Source of the DNA: Alphaproteobacteria bacterium | Lineage (GTDB): Bacteria; Pseudomonadota; Alphaproteobacteria; Caulobacterales; Maricaulaceae | Assembly (NCBI GenBank): GCA_018222865.1 | Contig: JAAEZM010000012.1 | Location: 1-64,000, forward strand | Direction of reading: 5' to 3' | Length of the DNA stretch: 64,000 bases | Shown here: positions 9,677 to 18,559 of the stretch, piece by piece | Numbering within the stretch: position 1 is the stretch's first letter | Layout of the letters: every line of letters starts with the position of its first letter | Position numbers and translations under genes: made by a program | The notes under the pieces: model-generated | The model's database searches: none | Seen by the model: the letters and a program-made list of their open reading frames with translations, nothing else | Told to the model about the DNA's origin: nothing

Positions 9677-10600
9677 ATGTTGTCTTCGTCGCAAAACCCG
9701 CGCTCGATCTTCCGGCGTACCGGCTGGTGGGGACATGTGCGCGCGATCGGAGCCTTGCTGATTGCGATTTATGTCTTGCTCGGCGCTGCGCTCTGGTGGG
9801 TTGAGCCTGATCTTATCTATTACCCTTCGCAGCAAACCGTTCCGCCAGAGCAGAGCTGGATCAGCCCGGTCCGGCTCAACACGGCGGATGGCGAGACGCT
9901 GACGGCCTGGTACTCTGCGGCAGAGCCGGGCTGTCCCACCATCCTGTTCTTTGACGGCAATGCCGGGCGACCGGAAGTCCAGCATGGACGCTGGGCACGC
10001 ATGCATGAGCAGGGCGTTGGCTTTCTGGCCGTCTATTATCGCGGCTATTCCGGTTCGACTGGTTCGCCATCAGAGGACGGTCTGCATATAGACGCGCAAT
10101 CAGGCCTGTCCTGGCTGATGCGCCGCGGCGTTCTGCCCAATGATGTCATCGTCCACGGCTTCTCTCTGGGCTCTGGACCTGCAACACGCCTGGCCGCGAC
10201 CCATGCTGTGGGCGGCTTGATCCTGGAAGCGCCGTTCAGCTCCATGAGTGAGCTGATCACCGAAAAATTGCCGCTCTATCCCTTCGGTCTGTTTATGCGT
10301 AATGCCTATTCATCGGATCGTTGGATCAGCGCTCTGGACGAGCCTGTGCTGATGGTCCATGGCACAGCAGACAGGCTTGTCCCGTCGGCCCACTCGCGCC
10401 GGCTGATGGCGCTGGCGCCCGAACCAAGCGAGTTCATAGAATTGCCGGGCTCGACCCATTCCAGCCTGGTCAGCGATGGGCTCTATGAAACTGTCTGGCC
10501 GTTTCTTGAACGCTATTGGCAAGCCTCAGAACCGCCATCGCCGCGTTGCGGGATCGGGGGTGGGCAGTCTCAGCATCTCGCTTCGACTTCGGCGCGCTAA
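9677..10600 (+). CDS. Membrane-anchored alpha/beta hydrolase
   Basis: A 307-residue serine hydrolase of the BEM46/ABHD13 type. A single hydrophobic segment at about residues 23-43 anchors it, with the catalytic domain outside or inside depending on topology. The nucleophile elbow is G161-F-S163-L-G165; the likely triad partners are D232 in HGTADRLVP and H261 in GSTHSS. FFDGNAGRPE supplies the oxyanion-hole region where BEM46 proteins have a GNAG motif. Substrate unknown. The ATG at 9677 has GGGGAGG only one base away, which is too close, so a TTG at 9680 or a later start may be used. Confidence 0.82.
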   Translation: MLSSSQNPRSIFRRTGWWGHVRAIGALLIAIYVLLGAALWWVEPDLIYYPSQQTVPPEQSWISPVRLNTADGETLTAWYSAAEPGCPTILFFDGNAGRPEVQHGRWARMHEQGVGFLAVYYRGYSGSTGSPSEDGLHIDAQSGLSWLMRRGVLPNDVIVHGFSLGSGPATRLAATHAVGGLILEAPFSSMSELITEKLPLYPFGLFMRNAYSSDRWISALDEPVLMVHGTADRLVPSAHSRRLMALAPEPSEFIELPGSTHSSLVSDGLYETVWPFLERYWQASEPPSPRCGIGGGQSQHLASTSAR

Positions 10601-10882
10601 AAGCCGCCTCTCTGCTTAATTTATGAGCGCGGGATAAATATCCGCAGCTTTCCTCTTTTCCCGGAGGGCAAGAGCGTCCATATCTGCCTGACCAGCTTGG
10701 TGCTTGGGCCGTTCGGTCAAAATAGATGCCAAGTTGCAACATGATCACGCGGATCTACAGTCCGTGCCCGAATTTGGGCGCTTTTGTCTCGCATTCGGGT
10801 CACGTTTACGAATTAAGTGTTCCTTGTTCTGCTCGCGGGCGGTGCTCGCGCCCCCACAAAACAAAGCAGAACGGGTTGGGAG
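10601..10882. promoter_or_regulatory. Intergenic leader with a long-range stem before the small membrane protein
   Basis: No gene is visible in these 282 bases. GTTCTGCT at 10826-10833 pairs perfectly with AGCAGAAC at 10865-10872, enclosing a GGGCG...CGCCC inner stem. The structure ends about ten bases before the next start codon and could be a leader that controls access to the ribosome site. No confident promoter boxes. Confidence 0.35.
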
Positions 10883-11266
10883 ATGGTCGAAACGATGAAT
10901 GAGCACTTAGAAGGATTGGCACGCTCCAATGCTTTCGGAGCTGCGCTCGTGCTCGTCATTCGCGCGATCATTGTCGCATTGGGTCTTATCCTGATGGCGA
11001 TATCCGTTCCGATCGGCATCCTCACACCCATCCTGCCCATTGGTGCAATGATCGGCTTTGTCGGCTTGATCATGGTGGCTGCGGCGTCAAAGACCCTGCA
11101 CTCCTATATTACCAAGGCGCTGAAGCGTTTCCCTTGGCTCTGGAAGCGCGTGCGTTGGGCCTTTGGCGAGAAGGATGAAGAGGCGTCTTCATCGCATCCG
11201 CCTCAAGGACGGGGTAATAAGCGCCTGACCAATACGCCCACGGCAGAAGACCGGGCGGCAGAGTAA
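10883..11266 (+). CDS. Small two-helix membrane protein, unknown function
   Basis: A 127-residue protein with a short N-terminal amphipathic part, two adjacent transmembrane helices (about residues 20-42 and 46-70) joined by a PIGILTPILPIG turn, then a basic amphipathic segment (KALKRFPWLWKRVRWAF) and a polar tail. The proline/glycine-rich turn followed by a tryptophan-rich segment recalls small DUF454/PGPGW-type inner-membrane proteins, but I cannot assign it firmly. Start is uncertain between ATG 10883 and ATG 10895; the GGGAG element sits better for the second. Confidence 0.6.
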   Translation: MVETMNEHLEGLARSNAFGAALVLVIRAIIVALGLILMAISVPIGILTPILPIGAMIGFVGLIMVAAASKTLHSYITKALKRFPWLWKRVRWAFGEKDEEASSSHPPQGRGNKRLTNTPTAEDRAAE

Positions 11267-11506
11267 GACGAATTCTCGTCTTGCCTGAAAGACCATTCCC
11301 GCAGACGCGACGTCCCGAGACACTGGCCTTGTGATCTCTAAGCGCTGACCGGTTTGTGTGGCGTTTCCCCCATCGCTATTGCAGGCCCGTCAAAGCCCAG
11401 ACCGCCGGTGAAAGTGCGATGCTCTTGAGCGCACTGCTATGGACGCTGTGCAGGCAATCGACCCTATGGCCTGTGACCGCCGCAGGTTTGGAGAGCGGGC
11501 AAAGAA
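11267..11506. other. Intergenic stretch, nothing recognised
   Basis: About 240 bases between the small membrane protein and the ATP synthase terminator. Short open frames here have no ribosome site and no recognisable product. No RNA gene is evident. Confidence 0.5.
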
Positions 11507-11534
11507 AAAGCCCGGATCTTTCGATCCGGGCTTT
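11507..11534 (-). terminator. Intrinsic terminator of the F0 ATP synthase operon
   Basis: A perfect 12-bp stem, AAAGCCCGGATC (11507-11518) with GATCCGGGCTTT (11523-11534). Read on the minus strand, the loop is GAAA, a stable tetraloop, and the stem runs into a TTTTTCTTT tract, a classic intrinsic terminator 22 bases after the atpF stop. The plus-strand side has only GTTCTG, so the minus direction is the functional one, though some bidirectional action is possible. Confidence 0.9.
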
Positions 11535-11555
11535 GTTCTGTAGGATTGAGACGCC

Positions 11556-12095
11556 TTAGTTCAGGCGGTCACCGACAGTCTTGATATCGGCATCAACGAT
11601 CTTGTTGAGATCCGTCTTCTTCATCTTTGAGGAGAGGATCTGCTCAGCCGCTGCTGCAGCCAGCTCAGCAGCCGCAGCTTTGACTTCTGCAGCCGCCTGG
11701 GCTTCAGCCTGGGCGATACGCTGTTCCGCCATGGCGGTCCGGCGCTCCAGACGTTCCTTGAGCTCCTTGCGGGACTCTTCTTTCAGGATTTTCGCCTCGG
11801 ATTTGGCCTGGTCGATAATCGCTTCGGCTTCGGCTTCCGCTTCGCGCTGACGGCGCTGATAGGAGGCGAGCATCTCGGCCGCTTCCTCGCGCAGACGCTT
11901 GGCTTCATCCAGCTCACCGCGGATCGCATTGGCTCGATCATCGAGGGCTTTGCCGATGGACTTGAACACGCCCAGGAAGGCGAGCAGAACCAGAAAGGTC
12001 ACAAGCGCAAGGCTTGCCCAGAAGGAGGAGTCAGCGAGCAGATAGCTCACCAGATCGACATTCTCGCTTCCGTAGGAGTCTTCAGCGATACGCAT
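11556..12095 (-). CDS. atpF: F0F1 ATP synthase subunit b
   Basis: Subunit b is part of the peripheral stalk linking F0 to F1. The 179-residue protein has one N-terminal membrane helix (SFWASLALVTFLVLLAFLGVF) and then a long charged, alanine/glutamate/arginine-rich coiled coil. The ATG at 12095 lies two bases after the b' stop; a TTG at 12101 that overlaps that stop is the alternative. Last gene of the atpI-atpB-atpE-atpF'-atpF operon; the F1 genes are elsewhere, as is usual in alphaproteobacteria. Confidence 0.93.
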   Translation of the reverse strand: MRIAEDSYGSENVDLVSYLLADSSFWASLALVTFLVLLAFLGVFKSIGKALDDRANAIRGELDEAKRLREEAAEMLASYQRRQREAEAEAEAIIDQAKSEAKILKEESRKELKERLERRTAMAEQRIAQAEAQAAAEVKAAAAELAAAAAEQILSSKMKKTDLNKIVDADIKTVGDRLN

Positions 12096-12097
12096 GA

Positions 12098-12652
12098 TCA
12101 AGCACCCTTCATGGCCTTGTCGACAGCCTTACCGGCGTCGGCTTCAGCGACTTCGAGTCCAGCCAGGGCCTCAACTGCGGCGACGGTTGCGCTGGAGGCA
12201 ATCGTGCGAACCTCAGCGAAGGCCTTTTCCTTGGCTTCGCGAATGGAGACCTCGGCAGCAGCCTGTTTCTCAGCGAGTTCCGCTTCGACTTCAGCGCTTT
12301 CCTTGGCGAGTTCTTTATCGAGGGCAGCGCGCGTGTCAGCGGCAATGCCATGCGCCTTGGCGCGGGCATCGGCCAGCGATTGCTCATACGCCTGACCAGC
12401 AGCTTCCGCTTCAGCTTTCGCTTGGGCGGCGGCGTCCAGGTCGTCAGCGATACGATCGCGGCGATCCTCGATCGTCGTCTTGATCTTCGGCAGGATGAAA
12501 CGATCCAGAGCAATGTAGAGAACTACAAAGCTGATCGTCAGCCAAAAGAGGGACGACGCGTAATATGTCGGGTCGAATGGCGGGAAGACACCCGATGCAG
12601 CGTGAGCCGCATCGGCGCCGTATGCGCCTTCAGATTCCGGGGAGAGCGTCAT
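12098..12652 (-). CDS. atpF': F0F1 ATP synthase subunit b'
   Basis: The second, b-type stalk subunit found in photosynthetic and many other alphaproteobacteria, where b and b' form a heterodimer. The 184-residue protein has a short N-terminal lead (residues 1-30), a membrane helix (FWLTISFVVLYIALDRFILP) and a coiled coil rich in A, E and K. Its stop is two bases before the atpF ATG. The spacing to atpE is 112 bases. Confidence 0.93.
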   Translation of the reverse strand: MTLSPESEGAYGADAAHAASGVFPPFDPTYYASSLFWLTISFVVLYIALDRFILPKIKTTIEDRRDRIADDLDAAAQAKAEAEAAGQAYEQSLADARAKAHGIAADTRAALDKELAKESAEVEAELAEKQAAAEVSIREAKEKAFAEVRTIASSATVAAVEALAGLEVAEADAGKAVDKAMKGA

Positions 12653-12764
12653 GGAACGCCTGCTCCTATGTCAGAGTGCCCATAAGGACCCAGACGGATC
12701 ATTCCGGCTGGATCCTGTAAGCCAGGGCGCGCGACGACCAGATGACCGTCGCGCGAACCGTATA

Positions 12765-12989
12765 TTAGCCGAACAGAGCCAGCAGTGCGATGAGCAAGGA
12801 GAAGATGCCCAGCGCCTCGGTAACGGCGAAACCGAAGATCAGGTTGCCGAACTGAGATTGCGCAGCAGACGGGTTGCGCAGTGCGCCCGTCAGGAATGCG
12901 CTGAAGATGTTGCTCACGCCAAGTGCGGCACCGAGCATGCCGAGCGTTGCGAGGCCGGCACCAATGTAACGAGCTGCTTCCGCGTCCAT
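12765..12989 (-). CDS. atpE: F0F1 ATP synthase subunit c
   Basis: The proteolipid that forms the rotor ring. At 74 residues it has two hydrophobic helices joined by the polar loop ALRNPSAAQ, with the ion-carrying carboxylate E58 in FGFAVTEALG. I see no sodium-type Q/ET-S motif set, so proton coupling is the likely mode. A very good AAGGAG site lies eight bases before the ATG, which fits the high expression needed for a multi-copy subunit. Confidence 0.96.
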   Translation of the reverse strand: MDAEAARYIGAGLATLGMLGAALGVSNIFSAFLTGALRNPSAAQSQFGNLIFGFAVTEALGIFSLLIALLALFG

Positions 12990-13037
12990 TTTGAAACTCC
13001 TTTGGAAGATCTGTGTGCGGTTAAAAACGACGTCCTG

Positions 13038-13820
13038 TTAGTGTCCTGGGTGCAGGGCGTCGGAAAGATAGATGCAGGTCAAAATCGCAAAGACATACGC
13101 CTGCAGGAAAGCGACCAGGAATTCGAGAGCCGTCAGGCCAAGTGTCATGGCGAAGGGCAGAACACCGACCAGATAGCCGGCCGTGCCAAGGCCTGCGGCC
13201 AGCATGACGACGAAGCCCGCGAACACTTTAAGCAGAATGTGACCTGCGAGCAGGTTCGCGAAGAGACGGACCGAGTGAGAGACCGGACGGCTGGCGAAAG
13301 AGATGATCTCGATCGGCGTCACGATGAAATAAAGCGGCCACGGGATACCGGAAGGGAAGAAGATCTTCAGGAACTTCAAGCCGTGGGTAAACAGGCCGTA
13401 GAGAACGACCGTGAGCCAGACCAGCATGGCCAGTGCTGCCGTAACAATGATCTGGCTGGTGACGGTATAGGAATGCCAGCCCGGCGCCGGGAAGTACGGG
13501 AACATGCCCAGAAGGTTGGCGACCAGGATGAAGATGAAGAGCGAGAAGACCAGCGGGAAGAAACGCAGGCCGTCAGAGCCAGCAGTCGAACGGATCATGT
13601 CCGCGACAAACCCGTAGGCCAGCTCGGCGACAGACTGCGAGCGGTTCGGGATCATGGCGCGACCGGTCAGGGCAACCGTGAACAGCACGATCGTCAGAAA
13701 CGTGGTCAGGACCATGAAGAAGCTGGCATTGGTGAAAGCCAGATCCAGTCCGAAGGCCTCAAAAGCGATGACCTCGTGGACTTCAAACTGTTTGATCGGG
13801 TCTAGGTTATTCTCTGCCAC
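13038..13820 (-). CDS. atpB: F0F1 ATP synthase subunit a
   Basis: Subunit a forms the proton half-channels beside the c-ring. The 260-residue membrane protein has the conserved helix [15 protein letters not shown] with the essential arginine, preceded by the RPVSHSVR segment, and the final [14 protein letters not shown] helix. Translation starts at GTG 13820: the nearest upstream ATG is in another frame. The ribosome site is weak. Confidence 0.95.
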   Translation of the reverse strand: MAENNLDPIKQFEVHEVIAFEAFGLDLAFTNASFFMVLTTFLTIVLFTVALTGRAMIPNRSQSVAELAYGFVADMIRSTAGSDGLRFFPLVFSLFIFILVANLLGMFPYFPAPGWHSYTVTSQIIVTAALAMLVWLTVVLYGLFTHGLKFLKIFFPSGIPWPLYFIVTPIEIISFASRPVSHSVRLFANLLAGHILLKVFAGFVVMLAAGLGTAGYLVGVLPFAMTLGLTALEFLVAFLQAYVFAILTCIYLSDALHPGH

Positions 13821-13858
13821 GCCCGTGCTCTTTCATGTCTCGCGGCTCAGCCGCTGTG

Positions 13859-14218
13859 TTACCCCGTGGAGTCATCGGATTGCTCCGACATCTCCGAATT
13901 TATTTCTTTCGCCGCCCGCACAACATTCAGCGTGCCAGAGGCAAAACCGAATAACGTGCCGATCATGAGACCCCAAGGCCCGATTCCGGCAACGAGATCC
14001 AGTAAGAATCCCAGCCCCGCTCCAACGAGTACCCCGGCAAAGAACTCCGATCCGTAGCGGGTCCCGAGGGCCCAGGCGGAGCGTGGCGTATCCTTCGTCT
14101 TGTCCTCGTAGGCCTCGCGCTTCGCATCAATGCGTTGCTGCAGGGCATCAAGGTCGGATTTAGATGGATCGCTCAGTGGCTTGTCTTTGCGAGACGGAAT
14201 GGAACGGCACGCTTGCAA
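13859..14218 (-). CDS. atpI: ATP synthase protein I
   Basis: AtpI is a small membrane protein that helps assemble the c-ring. The 119-residue protein has a charged N-terminus with a short coiled coil (LDALQQRIDAKREAYEDK) and two glycine-rich membrane helices (FFAGVLVGAGLGFLLDLV and WGLMIGTLFGFASG). There is no ATG in front of the conserved part; TTG at 14218 has a GGGGG ribosome site seven bases upstream and is the likely start. First gene of the F0 operon; its promoter must lie in the 100 bases before smc. Confidence 0.88.
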   Translation of the reverse strand: MQACRSIPSRKDKPLSDPSKSDLDALQQRIDAKREAYEDKTKDTPRSAWALGTRYGSEFFAGVLVGAGLGFLLDLVAGIGPWGLMIGTLFGFASGTLNVVRAAKEINSEMSEQSDDSTG

Positions 14219-14320
14219 AGAGAAACCCCCTCACAAGCGCGCGCACACTATCCACGCACATGCGGCAAGTCAAGCAAGGCCGCACCTGCGGTAAGTCCAT
14301 AAATTCAATGATGAAATTGT

Positions 14321-17300
14321 CTATTCGGCCGCAATCAACTGTTCCGCACCCGCAAGGTCGACCGAGACAAGCTGCGAAACACCCCGTTCTCCCATGGTTA
14401 CACCGAACAATCGGTCGACCCGCGACATGGTCAAAGGATTGTGGGTAATGACCAGAAAACGCGTCTTGGTGAGCCCGCGCATCTTGTCCAGCATGCGGCA
14501 ATAGCGATCGACATTGGCGTCATCAAGCGGTGCATCAACCTCGTCGAGAACGCAAACCGGGGCGGGGTTGGACAGAAAGACTGCGAAAATCAGCGCCGAG
14601 GCGGTCAGGGCCTGCTCACCGCCAGACATCAATGACATGCGTTCCAGCTTTTTGCCGGGCGGGCAGGCGAAAATCTCCAGACCGGCTTCCAGCGGGTCAT
14701 CGGCCTCAGTCAGGCGAAGTTCTGCATGTCCACCTTCAAACAAGGTGGCAAAAAGCTCACGGAAATGCCCGTCCACCAGTTCGAAGGCTTCGAGCAGTCG
14801 GATGCGGCCTTCGCTGGATAATTCTTCAATCCCCTTGCGGAGACGACTTATGGCGCCGAGCAGATCATCGCGCTCCGAGCTCATTTCCTCGACCGATTTG
14901 GCGAGGTCTTCAGCTTCCTCATCAGCGCGCAGGTTCACCGCGCCGAGACGGTCGCGGGATTGGCGCGCCTCGTTCAGGCGGCGCTCCAGCTCGTCGGGAC
15001 TCAGACCTTCCAGGTCTTCCTCCGCGACACGTTGGGAGAGGCTGCCTGGGGCAGCTCCGGTCGCATCCTGCAGGCGTTCAATGGTTTCGCGCAGGCGTTC
15101 TTTTTCGCCCGCCAAGCGCGCTTCGGCTGCTGCCCGGCTTTCGCGCGCCGCAGACGCGGCGGATTCCGCCTGGCGTGCTGCACTATCCGCCGCTTTCATC
15201 TGATCTTCTGTGGCGGACGCCGCCTCGCGCGCTTCGCGTGCGGTCTTTTCAGCCAGTTCCAGTCGATCGGTCAGCGCATGGAGCTTTTCTTCAAGAATGT
15301 CAGGGCGTTTGCGGGTGTCTTCAAGCTGTCCGGTCGCGGTTTCGCGCTGGCGCGCAATCTCATCAATCCGCTTGCGCGCGGTTTGGCAGCGTGTGGACCA
15401 GGCTTCCAGCTCCTGAGCCAGTTGATCGCGCCTGTCGGCCCTGGCCTGGGCTTCGCGGCGGACGCTTTCCAGTGCGGCCCGGGCATCGGCTTCGGACAGG
15501 CGCGCCTGTTCAGCATTCTTGCGGGCCTGGTCGAGCGCGTCCGTGACGTCCGTGGAAACAGCAAGTGTCTCGACCTGTTCGCGGGCAGATTTGAGCTGGG
15601 CCTGGCTTTCACCGGTTTCAGCATCAAGTCGCTCAATCCGCTCTTCTAGGGATTGCGCGCGCGCCGCATCAGTGGCTGCGCGTTCGCGCAATTCGCCAAT
15701 CCGTGCCAGGGCCTGACGGGCCGCCTTGTCCAATTGCGGCAGGCTCTGGCGCGCGCCGGACTGTTCTTCGCGCGCCGTCTGGCGGGTGCTGGCTGCCTCC
15801 TGCAAGGCACTGACGGCTTTATCCAGCGTGGGCTGGCGGGTTTCGATCTCGGCGCGAATCTCATCGAGCCGATTGCGTTGCTCGAGGCGGGCAACGGCGG
15901 GTGAGGGCGCGTCTGCCAGGGCGACATAGCCGTCCCAACGCCATAGATCGCCTTCACGCGTGACCAGTCGCTGGCCCGGCTTGAGGGCTTTTGCGGCGCG
16001 TGCCGCGTCTTCCGGCTTGATCACGCCAATGGAGCTAAGGCGGATCATCAGCTCCGGCGGCGCTTTGACATGATCGGATAAGGGGACGCAGCCGCCCGGC
16101 AAAGCGTCGGTCCGGCACTCACTCACTCGCCAGTGGCGCGGTGCATCGACATCGAGCGATGCATCCAGATCATCGCCCAAAGCGGCCGCCAGGGCCTGTT
16201 CATAGCCGACACGCGGGCGCATCGCATCAAGGGCAGGGTGCGGCGTATCCTGTGTGCTGACCGCCAATGTGCGTTCAAGAGCATTCGCCTCGCGGATCAA
16301 TCCGTCCAGCTCATCCGCGAGGGCGCGTTGTTCGGCCTCAGCGGTCTGAAAGGCATTCTCGGCCCGGCTCAGTGCCGCTTCCGCCTTCTCCAGTCGCTCA
16401 CGAGCGGTGGTCAGCTCTGATTCTGCTGATTGTGATTTTGCTTCGGCTTCAGCCAGATCCGCGAGTGCGGTCGAGGCCAGGGCGGTCTCTCGCTGCGCCT
16501 TGGCGCTTTCAACTTCTCGCTCAATCTGGCTGAGGCGGGTTTCAAGACGCTCCGCATCCCGGCAGGCAGCGTCATGGTCAGCCCGGCGAGTTGCCGCCTC
16601 ACGAGACTTCGCATCAAGCACGGAATCGCGCTCGCGCCGGCGTTTCTCCGCATCATTCGCGGCGGCCTGAGCAAAGGCGAGGGCTTCAGCTTCTTTGGAT
16701 ATTTCGCCCTCAAGCGCGTCCAGCTGGGATGCGATGGCGTCGCGGCTGGTTTCTGCGTCCTCGATGATCTGGCTTTCGCGTTCATCGGCGGAAGCGAGTT
16801 CGCGCAATCGCGCTTCCAGGCCGCGTATCCGGCTTTCGACTTCGCGGCGCTCGGTCTCCAGCTTGTCGCGCTCGCGCTCAAGCAGGCGAAGCGCTGCCGC
16901 CGCCTCTGCTTCGGCCTTGCGGGCGGGTTCGCGCGCTGCGGCTTCGATTTCGGATTTGAGCCGTGCTTCGGCCGCCAGGCGCGTTGCCGTTTCGGCTGCT
17001 TCTAAACGTTCTGCGAGCTCCGTTTCAGCGGCTTCAACCTGGCTGGCGGCAAGTCGCCAGCGATTGAGCCAAACCGCCGCTTCCAGGGCTCGAATGCTGG
17101 AAGACAGTTTGCGATACCGCCCGGCCTGACGGGCTTGCTTTTGCAGATTGGCGTGACGGTTCTCCGCCTCATCAATCACATCCTGCAAGCGTTCCAGATT
17201 CGTTTCCGCGCCTTTCAGCCTCAGCTCGGCTTCATGGCGACGGGCCCGGAGGCCTGAAACCCCAGCGGCTTCTTCAAGCACGCGGCGGCGGTTTTGTGGC

Positions 17301-17767
17301 TTCGCAGCGATAAGCTCGGAGATCTGTCCCTGGCGAACCAGAGCTGGCGAGTTGGCGCCCGTGCCGGCATCGGCGAAGAGCAGCTGGACATCCTTGGCGC
17401 GGACTTCCTCACCATTGATCTTGTAGGCGGAGCCCGCACCGCGAGTGATGCGGCGTGTCACTTCGAGCATGGCCGCTTCATTGAAACGGGCCGGCGCGAG
17501 CTTTTCTGCATTATCGACGGTCAGGACAACTTCAGCATGATTGCGCGGCGGGCGGGCATCGGTGCCGGCGAAGATCACATCCTCCATCCCCTCGCCACGC
17601 AGGGATTTCGCGGAGGTTGCGCCCATGACCCAGCGCAGGGCTTCGAGCAGGTTCGACTTGCCGCACCCGTTCGGCCCGATAATGCCTGTCAGTCCGGGAT
17701 CAATCCGCAAATCGGTGGGATCGACAAAGGACTTGAACCCGGCCAGCCTGAGCTGCGTGAACTTCAC
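14321..17767 (-). CDS. smc: Chromosome segregation protein SMC
   Basis: SMC is the ATPase of the bacterial condensin complex that organises and segregates the chromosome. The 1148-residue protein has Walker A G31-PNGCGKSN in the N-terminal head, two long coiled coils, a hinge around residues 510-630, and the C-terminal head with LSGGEQALTA (signature) and VCVLDEVDAPLDDANVDRY (Walker B and D-loop). The arms are rich in A, E and R, as expected in a GC-rich genome. It lies directly downstream of two DsbA-like genes on the same strand, with a 63-base gap. ScpA and ScpB are not in this window. Confidence 0.97.
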   Translation of the reverse strand: MKFTQLRLAGFKSFVDPTDLRIDPGLTGIIGPNGCGKSNLLEALRWVMGATSAKSLRGEGMEDVIFAGTDARPPRNHAEVVLTVDNAEKLAPARFNEAAMLEVTRRITRGAGSAYKINGEEVRAKDVQLLFADAGTGANSPALVRQGQISELIAAKPQNRRRVLEEAAGVSGLRARRHEAELRLKGAETNLERLQDVIDEAENRHANLQKQARQAGRYRKLSSSIRALEAAVWLNRWRLAASQVEAAETELAERLEAAETATRLAAEARLKSEIEAAAREPARKAEAEAAAALRLLERERDKLETERREVESRIRGLEARLRELASADERESQIIEDAETSRDAIASQLDALEGEISKEAEALAFAQAAANDAEKRRRERDSVLDAKSREAATRRADHDAACRDAERLETRLSQIEREVESAKAQRETALASTALADLAEAEAKSQSAESELTTARERLEKAEAALSRAENAFQTAEAEQRALADELDGLIREANALERTLAVSTQDTPHPALDAMRPRVGYEQALAAALGDDLDASLDVDAPRHWRVSECRTDALPGGCVPLSDHVKAPPELMIRLSSIGVIKPEDAARAAKALKPGQRLVTREGDLWRWDGYVALADAPSPAVARLEQRNRLDEIRAEIETRQPTLDKAVSALQEAASTRQTAREEQSGARQSLPQLDKAARQALARIGELRERAATDAARAQSLEERIERLDAETGESQAQLKSAREQVETLAVSTDVTDALDQARKNAEQARLSEADARAALESVRREAQARADRRDQLAQELEAWSTRCQTARKRIDEIARQRETATGQLEDTRKRPDILEEKLHALTDRLELAEKTAREAREAASATEDQMKAADSAARQAESAASAARESRAAAEARLAGEKERLRETIERLQDATGAAPGSLSQRVAEEDLEGLSPDELERRLNEARQSRDRLGAVNLRADEEAEDLAKSVEEMSSERDDLLGAISRLRKGIEELSSEGRIRLLEAFELVDGHFRELFATLFEGGHAELRLTEADDPLEAGLEIFACPPGKKLERMSLMSGGEQALTASALIFAVFLSNPAPVCVLDEVDAPLDDANVDRYCRMLDKMRGLTKTRFLVITHNPLTMSRVDRLFGVTMGERGVSQLVSVDLAGAEQLIAAE

Positions 17768-17830
17768 CTGACCTCCAAACCACGATGAGCCGCCAATTTA
17801 GCAGCTGGATGTGGCCATTTCCTGACGTTT

Positions 17831-18553
17831 CTAGTTGTCCGAATCGGACTCATTCAGGAAGTGAAGGACGATTCGGCGGAAATTGTCTGCATCCAAGTCG
17901 CCAGAAAGCCTTTCCCCATTGATGATTACGGGCATGCCATCAAGTGTTGGGGTGAGCGTTCCGTCGACCATTTCGACTTTCAACAAGCGCCCCTGGATGA
18001 GGAAGTTGGGCGTACCGGAAATCCCGTCCGCGTTTGCCATTTCAATCGTTTGGGTGACGCGGTCAGTGTATTCCGGGGTTTGCAGGCAAGTCTCAAAATC
18101 CTCTGGTGTCAGGCCCACCGCACCGGCGATGCGATTATAAATCGCCAGCACATCTCCCTGTTCGCGGATTGTGGAAAAGACATTGTCCTGCTCGAAAAAC
18201 AGCAGATCCACCGCATCGAAATAGCGCTCTTCTCCTGCGCAAGTCGCGAGAATGGCGCTGGCCGCCGCGATTTGAACCGGCTGGGTGACAATGGGCCGGA
18301 AAATAAAGCGGAGCTGGCCGGTCTCGACGAACTCGGTCTGGATAACGGGCCAGACCTGTTCGTGAAAATGGCCGCAATGCGGGCAGGAAAACGAGGCGTA
18401 CTCGATCAGTTCGATCGGGGCATCCTCCGCGCCCAGCGCATAATCGCGATAAGGCACTGAAACGTCCGCTTCAGGCGATTGGGCGCTGGCTGCGGCGGCT
18501 GGCATCAGCACAGCCGCGCACAGGATGAGAAGGGAACGCAGAAAACGGAGCAT
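17831..18553 (-). CDS. DsbA-family periplasmic thiol oxidoreductase (CPHC)
   Basis: A 240-residue secreted thioredoxin-fold protein. A Sec signal with an AxA-type site (AAAASAQ, about residue 25) is followed by a DsbA domain: the active-site motif is SCPHCGHFH, an inserted helical domain follows, and the cis-proline loop is ISGTPNFLI. This architecture is typical of the DsbA/ScsC-like 'thioredoxin domain-containing' proteins next to smc in alphaproteobacteria. It probably oxidises or isomerises disulphides in exported proteins. Second of two tandem paralogs; only six bases separate it from the upstream copy. Confidence 0.88.
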   Translation of the reverse strand: MLRFLRSLLILCAAVLMPAAAASAQSPEADVSVPYRDYALGAEDAPIELIEYASFSCPHCGHFHEQVWPVIQTEFVETGQLRFIFRPIVTQPVQIAAASAILATCAGEERYFDAVDLLFFEQDNVFSTIREQGDVLAIYNRIAGAVGLTPEDFETCLQTPEYTDRVTQTIEMANADGISGTPNFLIQGRLLKVEMVDGTLTPTLDGMPVIINGERLSGDLDADNFRRIVLHFLNESDSDN

Positions 18554-18559
18554 TGGCGG

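Noticed and set aside
14530-15546. Long plus-strand frames inside smc
   Set aside because: Low-complexity mirror of the Ala/Glu/Arg-rich coiled coil; no ribosome site or domain.
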